This document shows positions 25,928 to 34,804 of a stretch of DNA of 64,000 bases, one piece after another. Numbering within the stretch: position 1 is the stretch's first letter; each line of letters opens with the position of its first letter. The position numbers and the translations under genes were made by a program. Source of the stretch: an uncultured Bacteroides sp. (GTDB lineage Bacteria; Bacteroidota; Bacteroidia; Bacteroidales; UBA932); contig UREV01000006.1 in assembly GCA_900546925.1 (NCBI GenBank), positions 32,916 through 96,915 of the forward strand. Direction: 5' to 3'. Under the pieces are notes generated by a model. That model was given only the letters and a program-made list of their open reading frames with translations. It ran no database searches and was not told where the DNA came from.

Positions 25928-26620
25928 ATGGATAAAACCCCAGACATTATAATAGCAATAGACGGTTATTCTTCCACCGGTAAAAGTTCTTTCGCGAAGC
26001 TTATCGCGAAGGAGTTTTCATATTTGTACCTGGACTCAGGAGCGTTATATCGTGCTGTCACGTTGTATGCCATGGAGAACGGTATGATTTCAGCGAACGG
26101 GGATATCGATGTTCCTGCGCTTGTTTCCAAACTGCCTGAGTTGGATATTCATTTCGAATATACACCGGAGGGTAGTCATACTTACATAGGAGACAGATGT
26201 GTAGATTCATTGATCCGAACCATAGAGGTATCGTCTCACGTCAGCCCGATTTCGGTGTTGCCGGAGGTCAGGAATTTCGTGGACCGCAAACTGGTGGAGT
26301 ACGGGAAGAACAAGCGTATCGTCATGGATGGCAGGGACATAGGCACATCCGTTTTTCCGAATGCTGACCTCAAGATTTTTATGACGGCGGATGACAATGT
26401 ACGTGCTGAGAGGCGTCTGAAGGAGATGCAGGCGAGCGGAAAGGCTCCTGATTTCGAGGCGGTTCTGAAGAATCTTAAGGAGAGGGATTATATCGATTCG
26501 CACCGGGAGACTTCTCCTCTGAGGAAGGCTGATGATGCGATAGTTTTGGACAATTCGAATATGACCATGGATGATCAGATGGTTTGGATCCGTGGGCTCA
26601 TATCTGACAAATTCAAATGA
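25928..26620 (+). CDS. cmk: Cytidylate kinase
   Basis: A 230-residue P-loop kinase phosphorylating CMP and dCMP. Its Walker A is DGYSSTGKSSFAKLIAKE, with LYLDSGALYRAVT, DGRDIGTSVFPNADLKIFMTA and the lid residues ERRLKEM and RDYIDSHRETSPL. A TACCTTTG box (25901-25908) suggests a promoter, though its upstream TTG is unclear. It is followed after 6 bases by ispH. Confidence 0.96.
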   Translation: MDKTPDIIIAIDGYSSTGKSSFAKLIAKEFSYLYLDSGALYRAVTLYAMENGMISANGDIDVPALVSKLPELDIHFEYTPEGSHTYIGDRCVDSLIRTIEVSSHVSPISVLPEVRNFVDRKLVEYGKNKRIVMDGRDIGTSVFPNADLKIFMTADDNVRAERRLKEMQASGKAPDFEAVLKNLKERDYIDSHRETSPLRKADDAIVLDNSNMTMDDQMVWIRGLISDKFK

Positions 26621-26626
26621 TTTCAC

Positions 26627-27550
26627 ATGCCGGCAAGTGTAGAAATAGATCAGAACTCAGGTTTCTGCGGCGGTGTCATCAGGGCCATAAGTCGCGCGGA
26701 AGAGTACCTGGACCAGAAGGATACGGACAAGTTATATTCGCTCGGATCCATCGTGCATAACGAGGTGGAGTTGTCGCGGTTGGAGGCCAAGGGACTGGTA
26801 ACCATCAGCTTAGATGATATTTCGCAATTACCTGAGGGGTCTAATGTCTTTATCCGCGCACATGGTGAGCCGCCTTCTACTTATAGGGCAGCGGAGAGTG
26901 CCGGGGTCCATATTATAGATTGCACTTGTCCTGTAGTTTTAAAGCTCCAGAAAGATATACGTGAGGCGTATGAGCGTCTCAAGCCGGCCGGTGGTCAGTT
27001 ACTGATTTTCGGCAAGGTGGGTCACGCCGAGGTTCTCGGTCTCCTGGGCCAGGTGGACGGGGATGCGCTGGTCATAGAAAATATGTCCATGCTCAGGCAG
27101 GCATTGACAGAAAAGAAGATTAATCTCGACGGACCGGTGGAGATTTTCTCGCAGACAACGAAGAGTCCGGCGGAGTACGCGGAGATTTGCACGTGCCTGA
27201 AGATGGAGATGGCGCGTGAACACGAGCTGGATATCGTGCATTTCGAGGGAACAGGGCTTCTTACTATTCACAATACGATTTGCCAGCAGGTGGCGGGAAG
27301 GCATGAGAGGCTTTCCGAGTTCGCGCTGAGGCATGACATTATCGTTTTCGTTTCCGGAAAGGACAGTTCTAATGGCAAGGTTCTATGTGAGCTTTGCAAG
27401 TCTTTGAATATCAGAACGTATCAAGTAACCAAGCCAGCGGATGTGCGTCCGGAGTGGTTCCGCCGTGATGACCGCGCAGGTGTCTGCGGGGCAACGTCTA
27501 CGCCGAAGTGGCTGCTGGAGGATGTGGCTTCGCGGATTCGGGAGTTCTGA
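26627..27550 (+). CDS. ispH: 4-hydroxy-3-methylbut-2-enyl diphosphate reductase
   Basis: A 307-residue iron-sulfur enzyme, the last step of the MEP isoprenoid pathway. The cluster cysteines are in SGFCGGV (near residue 14), DCTCPVV (near 102-105) and a third region GVCGATSTPKWL. The substrate-binding histidine occurs in IVHNEVE, with KVGHAEVLGL and SQTTKS also typical. It is paired with cmk, as in many Bacteroidota (recollection). A hairpin at 27729-27756 may end the unit. Confidence 0.95.
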   Translation: MPASVEIDQNSGFCGGVIRAISRAEEYLDQKDTDKLYSLGSIVHNEVELSRLEAKGLVTISLDDISQLPEGSNVFIRAHGEPPSTYRAAESAGVHIIDCTCPVVLKLQKDIREAYERLKPAGGQLLIFGKVGHAEVLGLLGQVDGDALVIENMSMLRQALTEKKINLDGPVEIFSQTTKSPAEYAEICTCLKMEMAREHELDIVHFEGTGLLTIHNTICQQVAGRHERLSEFALRHDIIVFVSGKDSSNGKVLCELCKSLNIRTYQVTKPADVRPEWFRRDDRAGVCGATSTPKWLLEDVASRIREF

Positions 27551-27728
27551 TAGCGAGCGGGTTATTGCGGGATATTGTGGTCGACAGGCTTTGCTGACGA
27601 GCGAGTTCTTTCGGGGGATTTTTCGGGTGACAAACTTTTTTCGGGTGACAGATTTCTTGCGGAGGAGGCAGCGATTTGTCCGAGTTAAAACGTTTTCCAC
27701 CGGATGAACAGGGTCGAAATGCATTTTT

Positions 27729-27763
27729 GTCCGGAAATAGGCCGGTTTTCCCGGACGTTTTTC
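27729..27763 (+). terminator. Likely terminator after cmk-ispH
   Basis: GTCCGG (27729-27734) pairs with CCGGAC (27751-27756), followed by GTTTTTCTT. It lies about 180 bases beyond the ispH stop, which is rather far. Confidence 0.5.
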
Positions 27764-27793
27764 TTGTTTAGCGTTAAAGTGGCGGGGAGGCCG

Positions 27794-27846
27794 GCGGAGG
27801 TCTAAGCTCTTGCGCTCAGGTGCTGCGCAATTCGCGCCTGAGCGCA
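27794..27846 (+). repeat. Palindromic intergenic repeat, copy 1
   Basis: TGCGCTCAGG (27811-27820) and CCTGAGCGCA (27837-27846) form a perfect 10-bp stem. The loop TGCTGCGCAATTCGCG is itself partly self-complementary. About 29 bases, and a looser 5' flank (GGAGGTC...CTC), recur at 63950-64000. Confidence 0.75.
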
Positions 27847-27957
27847 GGAGTCACGACCGACGCCGGCGACCAGGGCAATGACCATGCGAAACATCGCCAC
27901 CACGAGAAGCCCGTCGCCCGAACCGGGGAAGGTCAATGCTGCCCCGCAAAACATTTA

Positions 27958-27989
27958 TTTTGCAGTATGCTCATATTTTTATAAATTTG
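27958..27989 (+). promoter_or_regulatory. Promoter of efp
   Basis: TTTTG (27958-27962), 19 bases, then TAAATTTG (27982-27989), an exact fit to the Bacteroides promoter. The 5' leader to the efp ATG is about 70 bases. Confidence 0.85.
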
Positions 27990-28063
27990 CAGGATAAATG
28001 TCTGATTATGTAATAATTTAGCACATCTCAGGCAAAAAACTGATTTATAATTTTTTATAATAT

Positions 28064-28627
28064 ATGGCAACAACAGCTGATTTCAAAAACGGAATGTACC
28101 TTAACTTCAACGGCAAACCTTGCATGCTCGTTTACTTCCAGCATGTAAAACCGGGAAAAGGTCCAGCTTTCGTAAAGACAAAACTCCGTAACCTCGAGAA
28201 CGGTCGTATTCTCGAAAACACCTTCACCGCTGGTGCAAGGGTAGATACCATCAACGTAGAAAGACGCCCATACCAGTTCCTCTATGAGGACGAGGACGGA
28301 TTCAACTTCATGCACGAAGAGACATTCGAGCAGATCCACCTTCCTAAGGACGTTGTAGAAAACGCTGACCTCATGAAAGAAGGACAGCACGTAGAAATGA
28401 TGTTCGTGGTAGACGACGAGAGATGCCTCACCTGCGAGCTCCCTACATACGTTACCCTCAAGGTTACTTACACAGAGCCTGCTGTAAAAGGCAACACCGC
28501 TTCTACCAGCGCATTGAAAGAGTGCACATTGGAGACCGGCGCCAAGATCATGGTTCCTCTCTTCATTAACCAGGACGACGTCATCACAGTTAACACTACA
28601 GACCGTTCATACGGCCAGAGAGTCTAA
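28064..28627 (+). CDS. efp: Elongation factor P
   Basis: A 187-residue three-barrel protein that relieves ribosome stalling at polyproline. The first domain holds KPGKGPAFVKTKLRN with the tip Lys32; domain 3 ends TNTTDRSYGQRV in the normal family pattern. No modification gene (epmA, epmB or earP) is visible in this window. The codon use is restricted, as in highly expressed genes. The second copy of the dispersed element begins 2 bases after the stop. Confidence 0.96.
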   Translation: MATTADFKNGMYLNFNGKPCMLVYFQHVKPGKGPAFVKTKLRNLENGRILENTFTAGARVDTINVERRPYQFLYEDEDGFNFMHEETFEQIHLPKDVVENADLMKEGQHVEMMFVVDDERCLTCELPTYVTLKVTYTEPAVKGNTASTSALKECTLETGAKIMVPLFINQDDVITVNTTDRSYGQRV

Positions 28628-28628
28628 C

Positions 28629-28746
28629 TTAGAGAGAGGGTAACGTGCACAAAAAAGTGCGTGGGTCTACAACCTCCGGACGAGTGATAACCATCAAATA
28701 AGCGATTGCGCTCAGCAAGTTTGACAACTTGCGAAACTTGAGTAAT
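28629..28746 (+). repeat. Dispersed structured element, copy 2
   Basis: This copy of the 21101-21222 element is in opposite orientation, immediately after the efp stop. It has GTGCAC-AAAAAA-GTGCGT near its 5' end and GCAAGTTTGACAACTTGC (about 28714-28731) near its 3' end, where it runs into the terminator. A short 3'-end similarity (GCGAGGCTTGAGTGATAATAAAA) also occurs at about 38987-39009, possibly a third remnant. Confidence 0.7.
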
Positions 28747-28789
28747 AAAAATGCCGACGATTCATATACGAATCATCGGCATTTTTATT
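28744..28789. terminator. Bidirectional terminator between efp and the NtrX-like gene
   Basis: A long stem of about 20 bp (AATAAAAATGCCGACGATTC at 28744-28763 with its near-complement at 28770-28789, one G-T wobble). A- and T-runs on both sides serve both convergent genes. Confidence 0.85.
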
Positions 28790-28791
28790 AC

Positions 28792-29946
28792 CTACCCGAT
28801 ATTCACATAATCCCGCACATCCTGAGCCGAAACCGGATTGGAACCGAGAATCAGCAGACGCTCCACCACATTACGGAGCTCACGGATATTGCCAGTCCAA
28901 CTCTTCTCCTGGAGAAGCTTCATCGCCTCCGGAGACACCGCTTTCTTCGGCATGCCGGACTCAGTGCAGACCTGATCTATGAAATAATCCACAAGAATAG
29001 GAATATCATCCTTACGCTCATCCAAAGAAGGAACATGAAGCACGATAACACTCAACCTATGATATAAGTCCTCACGGAAATTACCCTTCTCGATCTCAGC
29101 CTTCAAATCCTTGTTCGTCGCAGCTATCACCCTGACATCCACCTCGATATCCTTGTCACTGCCCACACGAGAAAGCTTCTTCTCCTGCAAAACCCTCAAC
29201 ACCTTGGCCTGAGCAGCAAGACTCATGTCACCGATCTCATCCAAGAACAAAGTACCACCGTCAGCCTGCTCGAACTTACCCTTATGCTGCTTCACCGCAG
29301 AAGTGAACGCACCCTTCTCATGTCCGAAAAGTTCACTTTCGATAAGCTCGGAAGGGATAGCCGCACAGTTCACATCCACATAAGGCATATTGCTGCGCAG
29401 ACTCTGCTGATGAAGACTCCTGGCCACCAACTCCTTACCGGAACCATTAGGACCAGTGATGAGAACCCTGGTATTAGTCGGAGCCACCTTCTCTATCATA
29501 TCCCGAAGATGCTGCATAGGAGCCGAATCCCCTATCATCTGCTGACCATAGACACGCTTCTTAAGATTCGTATTCTCAGTAATAATCTGAGTACGCTCAG
29601 TCGCATTCTTGATAGTGATAAGTATCCTATTCAAATCCAGAGGCTTCTGAATAAAATCGAAAGCACCCTTCTTAATACACTCTACAGCCGTATCGATATC
29701 ACCATGACCTGAAATCATGACGATAGCAGCATCCACCCCATCAGCCCTCAACTTCTCCAGAACCTCAGTTCCCTCCATATTAGGCATCTTGATATCACAG
29801 AAAATGACATCATATCTTTCCTTCTCCGCCATACCGACGGCAGTCGCGCCATCCTCAGCGATATCCACATCGTAACCCTCGTCACCGAGAATCTCCTTCA
29901 GCGAATTCCTGATAGCACGCTCATCATCTACAACTAATATCTTCAT
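28792..29946 (-). CDS. NtrC/NtrX-family response regulator without a DNA-binding domain
   Basis: A 384-residue protein. The receiver domain (1-115) has Asp51 in FCDIKMP and Lys101. The AAA+ domain (about 137-365) has Walker A GPNGSGKE (165-172), the loop GAFTSA (212-217) in place of GAFTGA, Walker [10 protein letters not shown] (232-240) and REDLYHRL with arginine fingers. The protein stops at [13 protein letters not shown], without the C-terminal Fis-type helix-turn-helix. It may act on sigma-54 polymerase from solution or have another target. The ATG at 29946 opens directly into the receiver domain. It follows lptB by 54 bases. Confidence 0.88.
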   Translation of the reverse strand: MKILVVDDERAIRNSLKEILGDEGYDVDIAEDGATAVGMAEKERYDVIFCDIKMPNMEGTEVLEKLRADGVDAAIVMISGHGDIDTAVECIKKGAFDFIQKPLDLNRILITIKNATERTQIITENTNLKKRVYGQQMIGDSAPMQHLRDMIEKVAPTNTRVLITGPNGSGKELVARSLHQQSLRSNMPYVDVNCAAIPSELIESELFGHEKGAFTSAVKQHKGKFEQADGGTLFLDEIGDMSLAAQAKVLRVLQEKKLSRVGSDKDIEVDVRVIAATNKDLKAEIEKGNFREDLYHRLSVIVLHVPSLDERKDDIPILVDYFIDQVCTESGMPKKAVSPEAMKLLQEKSWTGNIRELRNVVERLLILGSNPVSAQDVRDYVNIG

Positions 29947-30000
29947 ATTTCGAACCCAGTCCATCCAGGCATCTAACAACAATCAATTCAAATCCATGCA

Positions 30001-30789
30001 CTACCCCTGCTGCTTGGCAGCCATAAGCTCCGCATGTTCACGACGCGCCTTCTCCACCGCCGGAGACCTCTTCAACACAAATCCGGAGCTCAAATACTTC
30101 GTCCTGACATCCTCATCCTCAGCGAGTTTCGCCGGAGCTCCCGCCTGAAGAATCGTACCCTCATAAAGAAGATAGGCTCTGTCAATGATGGCCATCGTCT
30201 CGCCCACGTTATGGTCAGTAATGATCACCCCGATATTCTTATACTTAAGTTTAGCGATAATATACTGGATATCCTCGACCGCGATAGGGTCCACACCCGC
30301 GAAAGGCTCATCCAGCAAAATAAACTTAGGGTCGATAGAAAGCGCACGCGCAATCTCACAACGGCGCCTCTCACCTCCCGACAACTGGATACCCAGACTC
30401 TTCCTCACCTTGGAAAGATTAAACTCATCGATAAGCGACTCCAGCCTTTCATTCCGCTCAGCCTTCGACATGTCAGACATCTCCATGACAGACATGATAT
30501 TATCCTCGACAGACATCTTACGGAACACAGAAGCCTCCTGCGGAAGATACCCCACTCCCCTCAACGCCCTCTTATACATCGGAAGATCCGTTATATCCTC
30601 ATCATCCAAAAATATACGACCGCCATTAGGCACAATCTGTCCGGTAATCATATAAAAACTCGTAGTCTTTCCGGCACCGTTAGGCCCGAGAAAACCGACG
30701 ATCTCACCCTGTTCCACCTCCATGGACACGCCCTTCACGACAGTCCTCACACCATACTTCTTAACAAGATTCTCGCAACGAAGTTTCAT
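30001..30789 (-). CDS. lptB: LPS export ABC transporter ATP-binding protein
   Basis: A 262-residue ABC ATPase powering lipopolysaccharide transport with LptF/LptG. It has Walker A GPNGAGKTTS, the LptB-like YLPQEASVFRKMSVEDNI Q-loop region, signature LSGGERRRCEIARAL, Walker B ILLDEPFAGVDP and the switch histidine in ITDHNV. A TTG at 30810 is an alternative start, but ATG 30789 gives the normal N-terminus. It lies 21 bases after dnaX. Confidence 0.93.
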   Translation of the reverse strand: MKLRCENLVKKYGVRTVVKGVSMEVEQGEIVGFLGPNGAGKTTSFYMITGQIVPNGGRIFLDDEDITDLPMYKRALRGVGYLPQEASVFRKMSVEDNIMSVMEMSDMSKAERNERLESLIDEFNLSKVRKSLGIQLSGGERRRCEIARALSIDPKFILLDEPFAGVDPIAVEDIQYIIAKLKYKNIGVIITDHNVGETMAIIDRAYLLYEGTILQAGAPAKLAEDEDVRTKYLSSGFVLKRSPAVEKARREHAELMAAKQQG

Positions 30790-30810
30790 CTTCAACTTAT
30801 TAGAATTCAA

Positions 30811-32637
30811 TTATTTCACATCCAAATCGAAATCCTTCACCAATTTCTGGACTTCCTCATTCTCAGCCATCACCACCTTAGCCTTATCCTCAGGCATATA
30901 AATCTTCTTCTCCACATTTTCCTCAGGAAGCACCTGCACCATAAGACGGATTCTGGAAGTCTTCAGCGCTTTCTGCAACTTCCATTCCAATTCCTTCAGC
31001 AGCACCTCTTCCATCCATTTCTGCTGCGCCACATTCAGCACGAAGAAATCCACCTGCTTATAGCCGTCCTTCGGCAAAATCTCCACCTTCGCGGTCGCCA
31101 ATGTCGTCGAAAGTCGCGGCCTCGACGCATACTCCTTCGGGAATTCACGCCAATGCATAAGTATCTCACTATCATCCGGAATCCTGTCGCCCAAAGACTC
31201 CGCTCCACCCGTTGCCGGGCCCGATTTTTCAGCTCCGCTGATAGCGTCTAAGGACAATGCTGAAGCGACTTTGGATGTTCTTTTTCTCCTGACCGGCTGA
31301 GCCGACTGCACAGGTGCTGCATCATTCCGGACAGCAGAGCCAGACTGGACTTGCGCATTAGACGAGACTCCTGAATCCGCAGAACGTTCTGACACGCCCG
31401 AAGATGCGGACGCTGCCGATTGGGCCTCATCTTTAGCCACCGGACTAACCGGAGCAGCTGCCACACCTGAAGGAGCCGTCTGAGCCGGCGAAGCAGCCCG
31501 CGGAGCCGCAGCGACAGGGCGCAACGACACAGGGCCACCCGTAAGGAAACACAACTTCATGAGCGCGAACTCTATATGAAGACGCGGATTAATACTCTCC
31601 TTATAACCTGATTCACACTGTGTTGTAATCGACAGCGCATCATATAAAAACTGGAGCGGGCACTTGTCTGCCTGTTCCTTATATTTCACCTTAAGAGAAT
31701 CCGGAAGTTCCAGCAACGCATCCAGAGAACCACTCTTCGCCACCATAAGATTCCTGAAATGCGAACTCATGGAAGCCACGAAATACAAAGCATTGAACCC
31801 CTTGGAAAGAATCTCATCGAACTTAAGAAGTGCTGAAGCATAATCGTTTGCAAGCATACTCTCCGTAAGCGAGAAACAATGCTCATAATCCAGCACATTC
31901 AAGTTCCTGATGACATCTTCATACTTCACCTCAGCCCCGCAAAACGCCACAGTCTGGTCGAAAATCGTAAGCGCGTCACGCATGGCGCCGTCAGCCTTTC
32001 GCGCGATAATGTGAAGAGACTTGTCATCGATCGTAATCCCCTCTTTTTGAGCAATATCCCTGAGATTCTTCACGATATCAGGAATACCGATACGGTTAAA
32101 ATCGTATGTCTGGCAACGCGACAGAATAGTCGGAAGAATCTTATGTTTCTCTGTAGTCGCCAATATGAAAATGGCATGAGCAGGCGGCTCCTCAAGCGTC
32201 TTCAAAAACGCATTGAAAGCAGACTGGGTAAGCATGTGTACCTCATCGATGATATACACACTATACTTGCCGACCTGTGGCGGAATCTGCACCTGATCCA
32301 TGAGAGCCTTTATGTCATCCACGCCGTTATTGGACGCGGCATCCAGCTCATGAATACAATACGACCTTCCCTCCTGGAAAGAAATACATGACTCGCACTG
32401 TCCGCACGGCTCCATCTCCGGAGTCGGATTCGAACAGTTTATCGTCTTCGCGAAAATACGCGCAGCACTCGTCTTTCCCACACCTCGGGGGCCGCAGAAA
32501 AGATATGCGTGGGCCAATTTGCCGCGTATGATCGAATTCTTAAGGGTCTTGACAATGTTGTCCTGACCGATAAGGTCCTCGAAGGAATCCGGGCGATACT
32601 TCCTCGCCGAAACTATGTATGGCGTATTTTCAGTCAT
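30811..32637 (-). CDS. dnaX: DNA polymerase III subunits gamma/tau
   Basis: A 608-residue clamp-loader ATPase. It has Walker A CGPRGVGKTSAARIF, a four-cysteine zinc site (about 69-84), Walker B YIIDEVHML and sensor LSRCQTYDF. After about residue 375 comes a low-complexity Ala/Pro/Ser linker (to about 490), then a C-terminal domain (about 500-590) ending MPEDKAKVVMAENEEVQ. I saw no A-rich slippery site for programmed frameshifting, so a shorter gamma form is not predicted. It is divergent from the exported-protein gene. Confidence 0.95.
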   Translation of the reverse strand: MTENTPYIVSARKYRPDSFEDLIGQDNIVKTLKNSIIRGKLAHAYLFCGPRGVGKTSAARIFAKTINCSNPTPEMEPCGQCESCISFQEGRSYCIHELDAASNNGVDDIKALMDQVQIPPQVGKYSVYIIDEVHMLTQSAFNAFLKTLEEPPAHAIFILATTEKHKILPTILSRCQTYDFNRIGIPDIVKNLRDIAQKEGITIDDKSLHIIARKADGAMRDALTIFDQTVAFCGAEVKYEDVIRNLNVLDYEHCFSLTESMLANDYASALLKFDEILSKGFNALYFVASMSSHFRNLMVAKSGSLDALLELPDSLKVKYKEQADKCPLQFLYDALSITTQCESGYKESINPRLHIEFALMKLCFLTGGPVSLRPVAAAPRAASPAQTAPSGVAAAPVSPVAKDEAQSAASASSGVSERSADSGVSSNAQVQSGSAVRNDAAPVQSAQPVRRKRTSKVASALSLDAISGAEKSGPATGGAESLGDRIPDDSEILMHWREFPKEYASRPRLSTTLATAKVEILPKDGYKQVDFFVLNVAQQKWMEEVLLKELEWKLQKALKTSRIRLMVQVLPEENVEKKIYMPEDKAKVVMAENEEVQKLVKDFDLDVK

Positions 32638-32716
32638 GATTCACAATTTCATTCATACAAATGTACACATAAATTTTGTAACTTTGTTTCTTGACAACTG
32701 ACAAACTATACAAACG

Positions 32717-33550
32717 ATGAAAACGAATAGATTATTGTCGATACTGGCAGCATTGACCATTACCACAAGCGCCTTCGCCCAAGCACAGATAACGACAAAA
32801 AAAGAGAAAGTAAGCGACTTTACCCTGAAAACTATGAAAGTGGTGCTTTCAGGGAATGAATTTATAGACCAGGCAGTAAGGGAAGCCATAAACAACACAT
32901 GGAGCCTCTCCCCTTTCGAGTTCTGCACACACGAAGAATTCGACAATCTGAAAACCAGCGAAGACTACTACTTCATGGTTCCCGTAAAGGCGAAATACAA
33001 GAGAGAATCAGCCCCGGGAGTCATGATGCTCTGCGTAGTGAAAGGCAAGCCGGAAGCCAAAGACGTGAACAATATGGTAGATATCGTGAGTATGCCTATG
33101 TGTGCGGCTGACATCCCTTCTGGACGTGAAAACGCCATGCTCCCGGGACTCATGCACATAATCCAGGGCTACATCTACAAATCCATGCAAAGCGGGTTCA
33201 AGAGCCTAAGCTCCTATACCAGACCTCTTTACAGCGCTTCCAAACGCAGGACAATTCTCTGCGAGGACGATTTGTGCGAAGCCATATCAGAAAAGACAAA
33301 AGCAAAGGCATTGAAAAAAGGCATTGAAATAACCGATGATGCGACAGCCGACAGCCTCTTCCTCGACGGTGGGGCGAGGACTCTCGTCAGCTACGTGGTC
33401 GCTCCGACAGATCCGGAAAACGGCTCTTATTGCTGGAAATTCCTGATAGACGCGAAGACTCACGACCTATATTATTTCAAGAAACAGAAGATCACCAAAC
33501 CTGAACTTTCAGGATTCCAGAAAAGTGATCTCGCCAAGATAAGTAAATAA
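32717..33550 (+). CDS. Exported protein of unknown function
   Basis: A 277-residue protein with a signal peptide (about 1-22, ending TSAFAQA). The body has no motif I recognise; it contains FYFMVPVKAKY-like beta segments and a conserved-looking CWKFLIDAKTHDLYYFKKQKI near the end. It has the feel of a Bacteroidales periplasmic or surface protein. A TAACTTTG box lies at 32679-32686. It precedes the M16 peptidase by 4 bases, so the two are translated together. Confidence 0.65.
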   Translation: MKTNRLLSILAALTITTSAFAQAQITTKKEKVSDFTLKTMKVVLSGNEFIDQAVREAINNTWSLSPFEFCTHEEFDNLKTSEDYYFMVPVKAKYKRESAPGVMMLCVVKGKPEAKDVNNMVDIVSMPMCAADIPSGRENAMLPGLMHIIQGYIYKSMQSGFKSLSSYTRPLYSASKRRTILCEDDLCEAISEKTKAKALKKGIEITDDATADSLFLDGGARTLVSYVVAPTDPENGSYCWKFLIDAKTHDLYYFKKQKITKPELSGFQKSDLAKISK

Positions 33551-33554
33551 GGTA

Positions 33555-34787
33555 ATGATTTCAGGAACAGCAGATTGCGGAATCAGATACGCTGTAAGAA
33601 AAAGCGGCTCGGCTGTGGGATACTGCGCATTGAGCATATCCTGCGGCACCAGATCAGAGCAGGGTTTCCACAGCGGAATCGCACATTTCACAGAACATAC
33701 TTTGTTTAAGGGAACGGAGCACAAAAGCGCCTCGGTAATAAGCAGTTATCTCGACAGACTCGGCGGCGAACTGAACGCCTACACGACCAAGGAAGAGATA
33801 GTTCTGCATGCGACAGTACTGAAGGAGGACCTGAACAAGGCATGCTCCCTGCTGATGGAAATCGCCACGTCCGCCACATTTCCGGAAAACGAAGTGGACA
33901 CGGAACGTGGAGTAGTCATCGATGAAATAAAATCCTACAAGGACAGTCCCGCAGACGACGTCTACGACAGATTCGAGGAAATGCTGTTCAAGGGACACCC
34001 GCTGTCCATGCCTATTCTCGGCACTGCGAAATCAGTCCGCGAAATCACTTCCGAAGAACTCCGGCGCTTCGTAAAAGAAAAGTTCGTTCCGGAATCCATG
34101 GCCTTCACGATAGTGGCAGACATCGACGAAAAAAGAATGGAAGCAGCTGTCATGAAGCTGTGCAGCAAATACTTCGGCGACCGCAAACCGGAAATCGCAC
34201 CGGCCGAAAGACCCGCGCCCATAGTTCTCGCAAATGTGTTCAACGAGACCATAACCCGCAAGAATCATGAGGCCAATGCCGTTGTAGGTGGATTTGCACC
34301 GTCGCTTTACGAGGAGAAGGACAGAATCGCTACTGTCCTGATGAGCAACATCTTGGGCGGCCCTGCCATGAATTCCGTGCTTAACAAAGTGCTGCGCGAA
34401 AGATACGGATGGGTTTACGGCGTAGAAAGTTCATACACACAGTATTCCGACACCGGAATCCTTACGATTTCACTCGGCTGCGAACGCGAAAATACAGAGA
34501 AATGCCTCATGGCAGTAAACAAGGAAATCCTGAGGCTCCAGACCTTGGAACTGACGGAGCGCAAACTGCATGCGGCCAAGAAACAGCTGCTCGGACAGAT
34601 CGCCATAAGCTCCGATAATGGTGAGGCTCAATGCCTTAGCATGGGGAAAAGTCTTCTTGCCTACGGACAGGTTTCTTCATCGGCTGAGACCAGACGGCAA
34701 ATCGAAGAAGTCACCGCTTCACAGATTCGTGACATGGCTTGCAGGATATTCGCGACCGGAAAGACGAGTTGCCTGATTTTGTTATAA
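33555..34787 (+). CDS. M16 family zinc metallopeptidase
   Basis: A 410-residue protein of the pitrilysin/processing-peptidase family. The inverted zinc motif HFTEH (His44, Glu47, His48) and a downstream glutamate in ERGVVIDEI (Glu124) are intact, so it should be an active peptidase. The C-terminal half is the second M16 domain (about 170-400). It lacks a signal peptide. It belongs to the operon 32717-38969. Confidence 0.9.
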   Translation: MISGTADCGIRYAVRKSGSAVGYCALSISCGTRSEQGFHSGIAHFTEHTLFKGTEHKSASVISSYLDRLGGELNAYTTKEEIVLHATVLKEDLNKACSLLMEIATSATFPENEVDTERGVVIDEIKSYKDSPADDVYDRFEEMLFKGHPLSMPILGTAKSVREITSEELRRFVKEKFVPESMAFTIVADIDEKRMEAAVMKLCSKYFGDRKPEIAPAERPAPIVLANVFNETITRKNHEANAVVGGFAPSLYEEKDRIATVLMSNILGGPAMNSVLNKVLRERYGWVYGVESSYTQYSDTGILTISLGCERENTEKCLMAVNKEILRLQTLELTERKLHAAKKQLLGQIAISSDNGEAQCLSMGKSLLAYGQVSSSAETRRQIEEVTASQIRDMACRIFATGKTSCLILL

Positions 34788-34804
34788 TATTTAAAACCAG
34801 ACTT

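Larger units (their letters stand above)
27551..27957. other. Longest gene-free stretch: repeats and hairpins
   Basis: This part of the 513-base spacer between ispH and efp has no convincing coding frame. It holds a direct repeat of TTTCGGGTGACA (27616-27630 and 27638-27650), a hairpin at 27729-27756, the palindromic repeat at 27794-27846, a GC-rich run to about 27920, and one GGTCAATGC copy at 27931-27939. I could not match it to a known RNA family by eye. Confidence 0.6.

Noticed and set aside
27551..27957. A known RNA gene (tmRNA, RNase P, 6S) in the ispH-efp spacer
   Set aside because: No tRNA-like end, conserved core or expected length was visible. It was left as an unexplained spacer with repeats.
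30034..31251. A 405-codon open frame on the plus strand, antisense to lptB and dnaX
   Set aside because: The product is a run of His/Leu/Arg/Ile with no domain, it lies exactly opposite two certain genes, and it has no promoter or ribosome site. It is a shadow of codon bias.
30811..32637. Programmed frameshift in dnaX giving a gamma form
   Set aside because: I saw no A-rich slippery heptamer followed by a stem in the linker region.
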